DNA of 64,000 nt, taken from Glandiceps talaboti (lineage: Eukaryota; Hemichordata; Enteropneusta; Spengelidae). The notes below the pieces were generated by a model. It saw nothing but the letters and a program-made list of their open reading frames with translations. It did not search any database and was not told the origin of the DNA. Below are positions 1-13,097 of the stretch, one piece after another. The stretch is from assembly GCF_964340395.1 (NCBI RefSeq), contig NC_135560.1:18503598-18567597 (forward strand), given 5' to 3'. Position numbers and translations under genes: made by a program. Position 1 is the stretch's first letter. Each line of letters starts with the position of its first letter.

Positions 1-270
1 ACTGAAGCATACCTAACCACCACTTGCAATTGACTGAGCTTAAACTTGGTATTAAGATATAACTTAATGATCTGATGACGTAATTTATTACGCGTCGTAT
101 AAAATGTCGACGAAATCCCTACTATGCAGTACACTGTTCCAACAATGCCAGAAGAGAATGTACAATCGTATACGTACCGAAGCCATGTATCGACATTCAT
201 ATTATACTAAAATAGATTCATAGTCAATGTTTCCTGTAAGTATTTTCACTTGAGTAGAAACCTTATTTAA

Positions 271-369
271 TAGTCTGTAAGTTACGCTGTGACCGGGCGT
301 CCTCACACATCGGTCAACCCTCTCATGGGGGAAGGTGAGGGAACGGTGCGACGCGACGTATCTGTCAGT
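271..369. mobile_element. Fold-back MITE, family 1, copy 1
   Basis: The ends are an imperfect inverted repeat, TAGTCTGTAAGTTACG at the left and CGACGTATCTGTCAG at the right. The inner arms (CGTCCTCAC and GGTGAGGGAACG) also pair, so the whole roughly 98 bp can fold into one hairpin. The same terminal sequence bounds two other elements at 19780-19873 and 51742-51819. It is non-coding and lies in the downstream intron or 3' part of the angiopoietin-like gene. This is the most degraded of the three copies; a short TTTAA flanks both ends, but a target duplication is not convincing. Confidence 0.6.
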
Positions 370-530
370 TTAACACTTCATAAACTCAGTTTGTGAGCCT
401 TTAAAGAATAAAGTAACAAATAATCAATTTAGACAAGATGTATATTCAATTGCTAATAGCGACGGGGCATAGGTCATTCATAGCCCCTTCCGAGCTGTGT
501 CCGTTGGGGCATATATAAAGTCAACCTTAC

Positions 531-939
531 CTGCATTCCCTGAATAATTACCAATGTGTAGTTTGTATTTGTTGGATTCATCCTCTATATAGAAGCTGTC
601 ATACTTTGCATATGCCTTGTCACCATCGAACGACTCCATATCGATTCTGAGTTCATACCGGCTACTGGTGCTAAGTTGATGGATCTTGTCATTTCCCAAC
701 CAGAATTCACCGCTCAGATTACCAAAGCCAAGTTTGTATTCCTCCCAATAATGATAGAAATTAACGCTGCCATCTTCTCTTCTCTGTAAAACCTTGATAA
801 TAATGGCATAATAAGTGACCTAATTAATTTCAAATATTTATTGAATTTCTTTTAATGCAAGGTCTGTTCAAGATAATTATGTATTTGGTTGATTGTCGTT
901 TGATCATGAACTTGTTAAAGAATACTAAAGTCTTAATAG

Positions 940-1024
<85 letters not shown>

Positions 1025-2707
1025 GTTTCACTCTCTAAAAGTCACTGACGCCATTGAGTACACGTTTACACTGTATGACTATTATAAAAAAACGCAACCA
1101 TTTTAGCTCACGTTACAAAGCCAGCCATGTCGTTGCCATTTCAACGGGAGTGTCATACACGCCCGGGGTCAGACACGTCAACAGTACTAGTGAGCGGTTC
1201 TCTGGATCTCCACATGGACCCCAGTCTTAGGAACAAACAAACAAACAAACAAACAAACAGGCACACACACACACACTAACAAACAAACAAACAAACAAAC
1301 AAAACAACTAAACAAACAACAAACAAACAACAAACAGACAAACAAACAAACAAACAAACAAACAAATGAAATATCACTTTAAACTCAGAGATAACAATAC
1401 AGTAACATGTATATGCAAGAAATCAAGTCACGTGCCGTTACCGGCATCACACGGCTGTATCATGTTTTAGGTTTGTCAAAACACCACACCACTAATAAGC
1501 ACGAATTTTACCCAACATCTAATGAGCTCTAACGGAAACTAACAAATATGAGCATCATATTTCATTAACCTAACTCTGTTGTTTTTTCGGTAATGTGTAT
1601 AAAACAGACAAACAGACACCCCTTTCACACACATCAATGGCCATCGCCACTACAATAATTCCAGTCTCCTTATGTGAGATAGTAAAAATGTGAACTATAA
1701 TATAGACAATATTCAGTGTTTGTTTTCTTCATTTTCTTCCCTTTGAAATTCGTAATTATTAGAGAATACTTACTGTCCATCCTCCTGAATCTGTATCCAT
1801 GTCACAGTAAACCTCAAAACTTTGGTTACTCCATGCTGGCTTTATGCTATAAACTCCACTTTTTGACACCTTTTCTAGTATCTCCGAGCAATCCGTCTCA
1901 TACTCTAGAACACATTTTGAAAAAGGAAGTTAAAAACGTCGAAAATATGATCACATATTCAAAATCACACTGTCAAACGTCATTTAAAAAATTCTATCAA
2001 CAGTTGAAATCAAATAACACCGACTATCTCTACTGCATATTTTTATGCGATTCTAGTCCTATGAAACACGTGACGGTACCTGTTTCTTTCAGCTCATCCA
2101 CGGAGGGTCTATGATCCAACTTTATTTTAAGTTCATCGATGGTGTGTTGTTGATTGGTTATAACATTTTCCAGACGGACTGTTACTTCGTAAAAAACTTC
2201 CAAACTACGGTAAACGTGCAATTTGAAGACTTCCATGTTTTCCTGTAAGCTGGATATTTCTATCTCCTGGCGATGCTGCTGCTCACCAATAATTTCTTCC
2301 AGACGGTCTGTTTTGTTGCGAAGACTGTCCTCAATGTTCTCTTTGTAGTCTTGTATGTTTCCCTGTAAGTCAGATACTCCCAGCTCCTGGAGATAATACT
2401 TCTCAACAATGAGACCTCTCCATTTCTCAAATTCCTGTTTTTGGATATTGATGTTGTTACTCAGCTTGTTCATGCGATCGTCCAAAAGTTCGACATTGTC
2501 CTCCACGTCTTCCAAATTCACGACTGTATCCAGAATGGTTTGGCATGCTGCGTTTTCGTTGGAGGGGAGGGTGAACACATAGGCACATACATCTGACTGG
2601 TAGCAATAATTCTGGTCATCTGTACACTCGGAGTACTCCTTGGCCAGTCTCTGTTGACCATGAGAATACACAATGATTTGCAACATGAAAACCCAAGTCG
2701 CCCACAT
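531..2707 (-). CDS. Angiopoietin-like secreted protein with fibrinogen C-terminal domain (3' end outside window)
   Basis: Three exons are visible: 2707-2080, 1904-1774 and 792-531. Splice phases agree (1, 0, 1), with donors GTACCG, GTAAGT and GTAAGG and acceptors TTCTAG and ATCAAG. They give about 340 residues. The start ATG at 2707 is preceded by CCAAA and opens a signal peptide (MWATWVFMLQIIVYSHG). Residues 29-55 hold a Cys cluster including CAYVFTLP, which resembles the N-terminus of angiopoietins and angiopoietin-like proteins. Residues about 57-205 are charged and heptad-like, hence a coiled coil for oligomerisation. Exon 2 begins the fibrinogen-related domain (TDCSEILEK, SGVYSIKP, VYCDMDTDSGGWT) and exon 3 continues it (RREDGSVNFY, EFWLGNDKIH, LHIGNYSGNAG). 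The calcium-binding loop and last cysteines should lie in exons left of position 531; I could not find them in 1-530. By family it would be extracellular, acting as a receptor ligand or an innate-immune lectin. A ficolin or other FReD lectin is an alternative, but the N-terminal Cys motif favours angiopoietin-like. Confidence 0.88.
941..1018. repeat. (TA)n microsatellite
   Basis: Uninterrupted TA dinucleotide run of about 78 bp in the second intron of the angiopoietin-like gene. Apparent open frames through it are low-complexity artefacts. Confidence 0.97.
1231..1366. repeat. (AAAC)n microsatellite, interrupted
   Basis: AAAC tetranucleotide array broken by a short (CA)n stretch near 1261-1275 and by a few irregular units. 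It is intronic in the angiopoietin-like gene. Confidence 0.95.
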
Positions 2708-2904
2708 TTTGGATGTCGGTCGTTGCAAGGTCAATGAATGTTCTGTACGTAATAAGAGGATGGCATCAAACTTAAATTTAAATATGCCGGTTAAAATTTG
2801 AATACGATAGAAAAGCTACAACATTAGCATACAATGAGAAATTGATTACGCCCAAACGGAATATGGTATATAACGTCCATGGTATGTTTATTTCAATTTT
2901 ACAA

Positions 2905-3160
2905 CTGTCAAAGTCTTGATACAACCTACGAAAAAAACACCGGTGTGTTTGTTTGAAAGAAGTGAGCATAATTAAGGAAAGACTTCTGACAAAGTCAATA
3001 TTAGGTAAAATACCAATACAACAGCAGGTGCCGCTGTTGTAGGTTCAAGCAATGTTTTTATTAGCGTGTTACCAAATTAACACTAATTGAGTTGTGTGTC
3101 TTCGCATGAAACTTGTCTCATTCCAAGTGAACGCATCGGTGTATGAAGAGCAGAATGATA
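2905..3160. repeat. Sequence shared with 29775-30160
   Basis: Islands in the same order occur in both places: ACGAAAAAAACACC versus GCGAAAAAAACACC, AGTGAGCA, AAGGAAAGACTTC, then CTTGTCTCATTCC followed by AACGCA. In this copy the block lies about 200 bp upstream of the angiopoietin-like start codon. It is either an old dispersed repeat or a duplicated 5' flank. The alignment was made by eye and has gaps. Confidence 0.5.
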
Positions 3161-4249
3161 CATTGAAGATAAGCAACTATATTCTGATCTGGTATGCCTC
3201 TTCGACGGGAGTACAATTCATCTCAATTTAATGTGACAACAAATTTGTTTTTTAAATTTTATCATATAATGGTCATGATAACAAAGTAATGACTTGGCCT
3301 AGTTTCATGATATTATCTCAGTTTTGCAGATTTCCTGTCAACAGTGCTATTCTTATACCTTTTCAAATTCACATTTCCGCAGGATTCATATGTCCCCTGT
3401 CGATGGTATTGTGGAAGTCGCATTCGACAGCTGTTTAAACACAAGAGTGTTGTGTGTAATATATTTTGAATTGCTACAAAAAAATGTCAGACCAAATAAT
3501 TGATCGAATTATAATTTGTAATTTGATTCATTTCACCCTTTGTATAGTTTTATATCGAAAATAATAAATATTGAGAAAGGTTTTGAAACTTTTAATCCTT
3601 CGAAGTATTTTCTGTCAATATTATACGTCACTGGGCAATGCGATTAGGAGGCACCCTTTGCATAATCAATTCTTGTAAATGTTAAAATAGATAGATATAG
3701 AAAGTAAAACCTATTGATAAATTTTGTAGCCAAAGAAATCTTACCTTCTCTGATACCATAGATCTTGTTGGTCCCCTCCAAGACCTATGCTGAGACTTCT
3801 TTATGTATGTGTGTGTGCATTGAGTTTGATCTAATGCAAAGTGGTTACAAAAGACATGTTAAAGAACTACACATTTTAGTGTTTTCGTTCGTCGATGACA
3901 TTTGAATCTTACAGTATGACTAGTCTTTGAATTTTTGAATTTGAATTTATTAGGTAAAAATTTATGCAAGTACATATTAAAATACAATGTATAGAAATCA
4001 CGAAAGATATCAAACACATACAAGTATTTTTAAAATGTGGTCCTCGTAGGGATGTTCAAAACGCCGTGGCAACAATGGTATATTACATCAGACATGACAG
4101 AAAACCAATTAGAATGATAAAATACACACGTGATTAGACTCACAATTAAAAAGAGGAAGGACTAAGATGTTACAAAAAGTCTAAAATATTATGTTCTCTG
4201 ACCTCTTGTTTAACCTCTAGTCAAATATAAAAACCCGGATTTCCATCAC

Positions 4250-4565
<316 letters not shown>

Positions 4566-4735
4566 GTTGTGTGTGCGCATGTGAGTTTTATAAGTCAATG
4601 CATTTCAGGTTAAATATGGGGCTTTTCTTATGCCTGTCAATGGTTTCAGGGAAATTAGAAAAAAATAAGAGACGATAAACATGATTTCTGAATTGTCAGG
4701 TTTTGATATTGTTTATTTATGTTTAGCATATATTC

Positions 4736-5012
4736 CTGGAGTTGTAGCGGTTCTGTGAAAAGTGTTGTAGGCTGACATCACTGCATTTGTAGCAGTTCGG
4801 AGAAACAGTTGTTGCTCGACGTAACTGAGTTGTAACAGTTTGATGAAAATAGTTGTAGTCTGGTCAATCATTGAGTTGTAACAAACAGTGAAAAGAGTTG
4901 TAGCCCCGCCAATCACTGACTCAGAGTTGTAACAGTTCGGTGAAAAGAGTTGTAGCCCCACCAATCACTGAGTTGTAACATTTCGGTGAAAAGAGTTGTA
5001 GCCCCACCAGTC
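4736..5012. repeat. Degenerate tandem repeat of about 45-60 bp
   Basis: The phrase GAGTTGTAACAGTTCGGTGA then AAAGAGTTGTAGCCCCACCA then ATCACT recurs about six times with increasing identity toward the right end. The last two units are nearly identical and the leftmost are strongly diverged. It is intergenic, and the open frame through it on the minus strand is a by-product of the period. Confidence 0.8.
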
Positions 5013-5846
5013 ACTGAACTCGCTGTATTTATTCTTGTTTAGAGGACCTGAAAACCAATTGTGACCAACCAATCGCGCGACTTCTCTCAGAGAGCCTGTT
5101 GTACGCTAGGGCAAGGCATTATCGGCCGGTAAACACTCAGAGTTTGGACTTCAACCTCTTGACGTATTTGCATATCAAGAACAGATTCCGGGAGCATACT
5201 ATAATAAGCATTTTTGGATTTGCTGAAAGACTCAAGAAATTAAGTGTGAACTCATCTCAGGCCCTTTAAATAATTACTTGTTATAGTTGAGATGGCTATT
5301 CATTGTGTTCTTTACTACGATTTGATGATTAATGCCGTCGATATTTGATCAAACTGTTGTGTGGAAAGTAATCTATGTGTTTACACTCAAAACAATTGTG
5401 GTAATCCCAAGGGAAATCAAAAAGATTGCAAGCTAAGTTTCATTTATCATTTTTAATTATGTCAGCTATATGATTACCTGCGACAGTGTCCACATTTTAC
5501 AAATATTATCATTATATTATATTACAAACACATCTGCATTCAATTTAATTTTAATATCTTTGGTATGATTAAATAATTGTTGACTGACGTGTGTATTTGG
5601 TCAGTCAACCTGATCCAGCAAAGTATACAGATAAATGTATCTTTTGTGTGCTATATGGGAATGAAAACAGGAAAGTGTCAGACCACAGTCTCTTAGTCGT
5701 ATATCAATGAGTAGAGATTCTAGCGATCTTGGTGATCGGTTGGCTACAGGTATACATAGGTGTAAGCGATTCAGAATCTTGTCATTGGACGCCAAGCCAC
5801 GACACGAAGAAGACTACATAAAAAGGCAAGTTAATGTGAATTATAT

Positions 5847-5849
<3 letters not shown>

Positions 5850-5931
<82 letters not shown>
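5850..5931. repeat. (TA)n microsatellite
   Basis: TA run of about 80 bp, roughly 500 bp upstream of the coding start of DEG/ENaC gene A. Confidence 0.97.
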
Positions 5932-5935
<4 letters not shown>

Positions 5936-6447
5936 GTATATAGTAATGTCAAAACTCTGTATATTGATTACCAAGCCATCAACTACAGCTGCCAAGCGGT
6001 GTAATGCAGTTTTAAATTCGCTCATTTAAAAAAAAAAATACACATTTAAATTTTGCGTCGAAAATTGAGCCTCGGTTACAGACTGGGTCACTTTAACCGT
6101 CACTCAAGAAGAGTTGTTATTAGCGGCATTCAGTTCACAAGTCGTAAAAGTTATCGGAGAAATTGTTTGTTCAACTAATTTGAAAGAGAGAAGATTTGTA
6201 GCTCTTTCATTAAAATATCCGAAAGGAAATGCAAGTGACGTACGCTACTTCAAATGTCCAGTTCTGAGATTTTCTTGGTAAGGTTGTGTTTCGCAAACGC
6301 ATGTGAACATACTTCTCTGACATGTGTTCATTGGACATAATTTGGTGTCCTGTGACAGGAATGTACACTGCATGCATACTATAATAACGTACCGCTTCCC
6401 TGCCTTGAACACAATTTTAAAAAGGAATTTTTTTTCACCTTTAGATC

Positions 6448-9400
6448 ATGTCTGATATAAATATGGAAATGGCTCCTACCGTCGAAGTAGAACCAAATCT
6501 ACCTAACGATGTCGGTGAACAATCGACCGATCAAAAAGAGAAGATACGTAGACAAATGAAGGCAGTTGCTGTACAGTTTGGGTCAAACACAACGGCACAC
6601 GGTTTCTCTAATCTAGTGGCGGCTGATGAAAAGATTATCAAAGGAGTCTGGATTTTCATCTGTAGTCTGTGTTGGGGATTGTTTTTGTGGCAAGGCATTA
6701 CGTTTATTCAGAAATACTACGAGTTTCAAGTTGACTATAGAATCGCCGAATCGTATAAGAAACTGATGTTCCCCGCTGTCACAGTGTGTAACATTAATCC
6801 TATACGACAATCTATGTTAAACGAAGTCGGTTCCGAATTGGATGAACTGGGTTTTTTTAACATAGAAAATAACACTACTCCTGAGTCTGACTTGAAGCAA
6901 GATGTTTATGTTGAGGTATGTCACAGTTGTTGCCAATATTGGTAACATTTTTTCATTATCTGAGGAGATAAAAACCGTCAGAAGTTTATTCAGATTTGCC
7001 AATACACCGTATGTAGGTATAGATGTATTGATCATTTTCGATGAATCAGTCAGAAACAAACACAAGTGTAGTCATGACCGTCAGACTAGTTTTCATCCCA
7101 AGTACGGTTATCCCATAGGCCCCAAGTAAAATATAAAACAGGAAAGCTGAACGTGACAACATTGAAATGGCGTAAGGCCTTAAGTAGAATACGGTTAGTT
7201 GTTGGACAAAAACTTCTACAAAAAAATGGCAAAAAGTCAACTTAATTTCCAAAAGTAAAAACAAAAAGCTTAATATCATATACCAAAATCAATCACACGA
7301 TAAAAGACTAATGCGTTGACATATAAGCACAGCATAATGTATATGTAAGACTGTAATAAAGAAGAATACATAAATACCCCCCCCCCCACACACATATATG
7401 TGTGTGTGTGTGTGTGGGTATTTATGTATATTTCTAAATAATGTATATCCTTTAATTTCCCTACTGAATCATTTATGTAAGCAGAACTGGAAACTCATTT
7501 TTTCATAAGGCAAGCCATCGGGATTGTCTTTTAATAAAAGAAAACAATGTAGAGTAGGTCTTTGGATATATAGGCACAGAACTAGAGGTACTGTGTTCGA
7601 GACCCACCAAGGTAAGGTCGATTTTTACGCACACTTTTCAGAATGACAGGTGCGGTAGCAAATGTTGATTGCATTGTAACAGTGACAAGGTGGGGAGAGT
7701 GCCATAGAAATGATTAACAAGCTGCGGACAGTTTCTTTCATGGGTTTAAAGTGTTAGCTGACAGCTCCTTTCACGGAGAAGAGTCGGAGAGGGAGTATAA
7801 CTTATAAATATACTATTGAAAGTGTCAAGGAAAGCCGTGTTATGCCAATAACTGTGGTAACAATGGCAGATGACGACTGTTAAAGGGATGCAAGCTGACT
7901 TATAAAATGTCATGGCAATTCCTAGTGTGCAGGTAACTGTTCTAACAGTTCTCTAATACCACCAGAAGACACTTGTTATGTCATAGAGGACATACATCAA
8001 TGTAACATAATACTAGAATAATTCATATCAAGATTTTATGGTCAAATATTTTTCAGCCTGAGTAAAAAAGCCTTTCAACTCAGCTTGTGTCACTTTAATG
8101 ACATATATGGTATGCACCAACACTAAATTAAATATCATGCTTGGATGATTTAATCGAAGAAAAGTAAAACCGCCTATCAATTTAACTAGTTATAATGATA
8201 ATTAAATTTTATAATGATTAACAAATTTCCCCTATTTATCACATTGCATGGCATTTACGTTTTCAAAATGTGTATTTCACACCGTTATGGTAGAGATATT
8301 CTCAATTGTCCAGTCACGTGACTGGACATAACCCGATAATAGGTATGATGGATTGGGCCTATTAAGGCAGCTAAGCAAAGCCTGAGCGAAACGTCTTGGC
8401 CAGAAACACTTGGACCTGGAATCTAGCCTTATCCACAAGAAATACAACACACCCTTTCAACAAACAAGAAACATGATCACACCAATGCAAAGTATCTCGA
8501 TGTACAATCTGTAAACACATGATAACGACGACAGAACGCACACGCCCAAACAACACAAAATACACAATCATCGGACACATAAACTGCATAATATATGGTA
8601 CTAGTATACATTGTGCGAAATATGGAAAGATAATATATGTTGGAGAAACGGGGGATACCATCTTCACCCGAATTTCAGAACCATATATATCACTAATTAG
8701 GCACAAAAACAAAACAGATCCAATACCAAACCATTTCAACTCAGCCAACCACTCCCTTGCAGACTTCAAATAGTAGGACTTGAAAAAGATGTGGAAGAAC
8801 AAACCGTATTAAATCATTTTATTTATATATCTGACCATCCAATCAATGTCAAGAAAGCATTACCATACATTTTAGCCGTAATCCCGAAAACATATGCTCA
8901 AAACCGCAGTATTACAAAAGACAGAAAGATAAGAAGACTCAAACCATATCATATACATTACGTGACACGCAAAGTTTGAAATATGTACAATTTTTCATCC
9001 CATTAAGATAACTAGGCAATGCCCATAAGCTCGCGCAGGGTAGATTCATTTGTGACCGGGTGCCTCACGATGATATTCATGATATTAGGTAGATAGCACC
9101 CTCCGCGTATAGAATTCGCATAGTATATTGCGCCGCAATGCATCCTTGGGTAAAACCACCACAAAAACACCGCATATCGAGTAATAGGACGCACATGCAT
9201 GCGTACTAGTCATTGAGCCGCCACGAGGCCGCTTTGCGAGCTAATGATTACAATATGCGATCATGTTTGTTTTTGATAACGTCATATGCGTCTTTCTATC
9301 AAGCCGAACTCAGTTAATTAATTGACATTTTCAACCTTTTGTTCACACTATTTGATCAATTGCAATTTAATTAGTTTTAACAACATTGTTGCACTTATTC

Positions 9401-9458
9401 TGATATCAAACAACTGGCTCTCACGATATCTTGTTCACAGACAGCCAGCCAGTCAGTC

Positions 9459-9507
<49 letters not shown>

Positions 9508-12500
9508 TACAGACTCATATTGCAATTATGTTATTCTATATTCCAGGAAAGCGTTGCTCATCAGCCTTTACGTGATTATGACCCCGAATTCAAGCAGAGG
9601 GCAAGACTGAAGAGAACAATGAACAGACTGACCTCTGAGGTCAGGGTTCGACTTGGTCATCAGAAGACAGATTTTATTCAAGAATGTACATTTGACGGGC
9701 GTATGTGCTCGGAAAGGTGCGCAACATTCATTTTTCAACTTTCTCGAGAAAAGTTTGCATCTTTTATGTGTATATTTTTTCAAGAGAAAATGTTACAACT
9801 TATACAAGGAATTTCCTATTCTATTGATTAATACGATTCCACGAATGTCATTTGCCTAGTGCACAACTCTAGCACTCCATTTAAGGGAGACTTCTGTAAT
9901 TGCAAACTTATGGGTAATCAAGTCCAATCTGTTGCATAAAATGTGACCTTCCGATTCCATAATCCGATTTTCTTTCTCCAAAAACTTGACCCCGTTCAAA
10001 TTATTTTACAAAAATGGGGTATTATACTGTAAGACGTTAAAAGGGATACGAGTTCCAGAATCACTGGTAAGACTGATCCCACCGCTGCCACCACATTGAT
10101 AGTTTCAAAAAGCATTGGTTGTTTCCCAACCATTACAACCACAGAGAATTTGTGGTAAGGCACTGCGTTAATTAATACATATGTTTGAAGCTCAGTTGAA
10201 AGCCAAAACTCCAAAAATCTAGATGGGATCCATCCTGACATTGTCGGGACCGAGGTCAACATCTCAATTCTACCACACTATATCCTCAACATCTTACCAC
10301 ACTGTCCCCCTCCCCCTTGTGAGATCCACTCCTTTTCTCACACCATGTACACAATTAACAACTGATCGATCACTGCATTGTTGTCAGCTGCGACTTGACT
10401 GATTTGCTATGCCGGGCACGATATTGGCAGTGGTGGAATGTGACAACCCTGGCATGTGGCAGCGGCGGGGTGCCGAAACAACAAAGTAATGCAGTTAGAT
10501 ACTGTAATGCAACGAGTCAATTTTAAGTAAAATGTGACCTTCTCCTTTCCGTTTTCTAAAATAAACATCTTCCGAACCGATTTGTAAAAAGTGACCCCCA
10601 CCGTTCCCCGCCCATCCTCCTCTTTGTAATGACTGAAGGCTCCCTAAGTTTCTCTCCTTTCTTAGTGATTTCGTTCACGTCCTGAATGGAAAATATGGGA
10701 ACTGTTTTTCATTCAACACCGGACACAATAACACGAATATGATGCGTGCTACAAGTCCAGGAGCATCACATGGTACGTATAAAATCAAACGTCTGCTGCC
10801 ATAAGAAATATTTGCGTGACAGTACTGGGTATGCGCTCTTGTCTCAACCATACGGAAGCGTAACGTAACATCATCACAGCACGAGATCAAAATACAAGCA
10901 TAGACAACCTTTCCACTGTCAATGATACAACTTTGAGTCATAGACCTAGCCTAAACAATGATAAATTTTAGACAACTCAGGAGAAAAGTGAACAGATTAA
11001 GAGTGTTGAGTTTTCATGGCTTATCTCGTAGTGGCCACATTTTCGCAAATTGTAAGTTTATTGCCAATAGCATACTGTAGGATTTGGTATTGGGAAATCA
11101 CTGTGTGTTGGCATGATTATGTTAGCGTTAGAAAAGAGAATTTTCTTAGCTTGTAATCGCCTATTTTCCAAAATAAAGACCATAAGAGCGTAGTTCGTCC
11201 ATTTCACTTCTTAATGGTCTCTTTATTGACTACGTATTAATCCGTAAAAATGTATCATTTAACAAGTTGAAGTACACAATGTTAATCAAATAGGACGAAA
11301 TTAAAGGAAAGTATTTTATGTTATTCGTAATTTACAATTTATTTTCTTCGTAAACTTGTACAGCATTTACGCTTGTCCACTGTCTTATCCAAAAGTTAAG
11401 CTTACTGGTTGACCTGGCAACTTGTGTACATATAGGTTTACTGTGTTTTATGACTATTTTACGTAAACGTCCATAGGGCTGCAGCTTACATTATTCATTG
11501 AAGAGAATGAGTATCTGCTCGGTGTAACAGAAAGTACAGGAGCTGTAGTCTTCGCACATCCACATTCCGTCGTGCCTTTCCCTGAAGAACAAGGGATAGA
11601 AGTTCCGCCTGGATTCATGTCAGCACTAGGGGTGCAAATGGTATGTAATGAATATACATGATAACAACACTTCAAATGACTTTGGCTCATATGATTTAAT
11701 AGACTTGCTTAAAATTGACAGACATTTTTTTTCATTCTTTATTTGAAAAAAAAATTCTATGTGCTCGTATATGAAATGATTAAATCTAAATGAAAAATTG
11801 TGCATGAAACAGTCAGGTGAAAGCGAAAGCCCATCCTTGGGGAACTACTAGTAGGCCTAACTGGGTGAAAAACCAAACAAAAACCCCGAAAAACAACATT
11901 TTCCTTACATGAATTACAAACTCAAACATTTGGAGACTTATGAGACTAAAACATATCTCTAAGAGGACTGATGCACCGTGTGCGTGACTAACGAGGACCA
12001 GGTGAAATCCTAAATTCAATGGTATGAGTATTATAACAGAGGCACTATATAGTTTTATTATTCAATATTGAGTTTATACTTTATACGTGGGCTACGAACA
12101 ACCGTCAGAGACATTGTCCCCCGGTTGTACTGATGTAGGTGCTAGTTTGGTGAGATGTAAAACTATAATGGTGTACTTGTATACCTAAATTGCTGACGGC
12201 GCTACACTTAAAATACTGAGATATCACACCGATTAAAAATATTACAAAAATGATTGTACAGGGTAAGGGTAAATTGTACAGTGTCAAGATCTGATGTAAA
12301 TATGTCATATCCGCTCTAGAGCTCCGAAAAGGGTAAAACATTCACATGTTTGCAAGCCAGGCACCACACGGTAAATAAATATGATAAAGAAAGAAGGATA
12401 ATGTGCTGTTTTTACAGAAACAAATGAACCGACTGGGTGGTATGTATGGTGAATGCACCAATGGAGACGATATTGATATATGGTATGATGGCTATGGATA

Positions 12501-12851
12501 CTCTGCGGAGGTACGTACACTGTATTGTGTACATGCTATTTATACAAGTATAAGCATCCGTGACAAATGTCCACTTCCTTGACTCAGTGTACTTGCTGTT
12601 ATACAAATATATGCAGGGATGTAGATAAAGGCTAGCAGATACTCCGCCATTTCTTGTTGGTTACTTTTTTAAGAATTTGTGTTTAAAGAATTTTTGTTTC
12701 AATCAACCACAATCCATGTATATACATTGTTGGGCCGAGCCACGGGTCTCTCTAGTAGGTATTACAGCCTATTTTATTATCAATTAATCTATCAATCCAT
12801 CCTTCCATCCATCTAGCAATCTATCAATCAATTTATCTATCTATCTATCTA

Positions 12852-12945
<94 letters not shown>

Positions 12946-13022
12946 AGTCAGTCAGTCAGTCAGTCAGTCAGTCAGTCAGTCAGTCAGTCAGTCAGTCAGT
13001 CAGTCAGTCAGTCAGTCAGTCA

Positions 13023-13097
<75 letters not shown>

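Noticed and set aside
61-116. CTGATGA followed by a hairpin and GAAA, as a hammerhead
   Set aside because: GAAA is separated from the hairpin by about 23 bases, so the core cannot form.
1-530. Remaining fibrinogen-domain exons of the angiopoietin-like gene
   Set aside because: No minus-strand match to the calcium-binding loop or terminal Cys motif was found; only the MITE copy is recognisable.
1716-2114. 132-residue frame on the plus strand
   Set aside because: Antisense shadow of exons 1 and 2 of the angiopoietin-like gene, whose splice sites and domains are convincing.
7555-7620. tRNA or tRNA-derived SINE suggested by TGTTCGAGACC (B-box-like)
   Set aside because: No acceptable A box at the right distance and no cloverleaf; one box-like match is not enough.
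8371-8802. 143-residue hydrophobic frame on the minus strand
   Set aside because: It is the antisense of the Penelope-like GIY-YIG coding frame, which has clear motifs.
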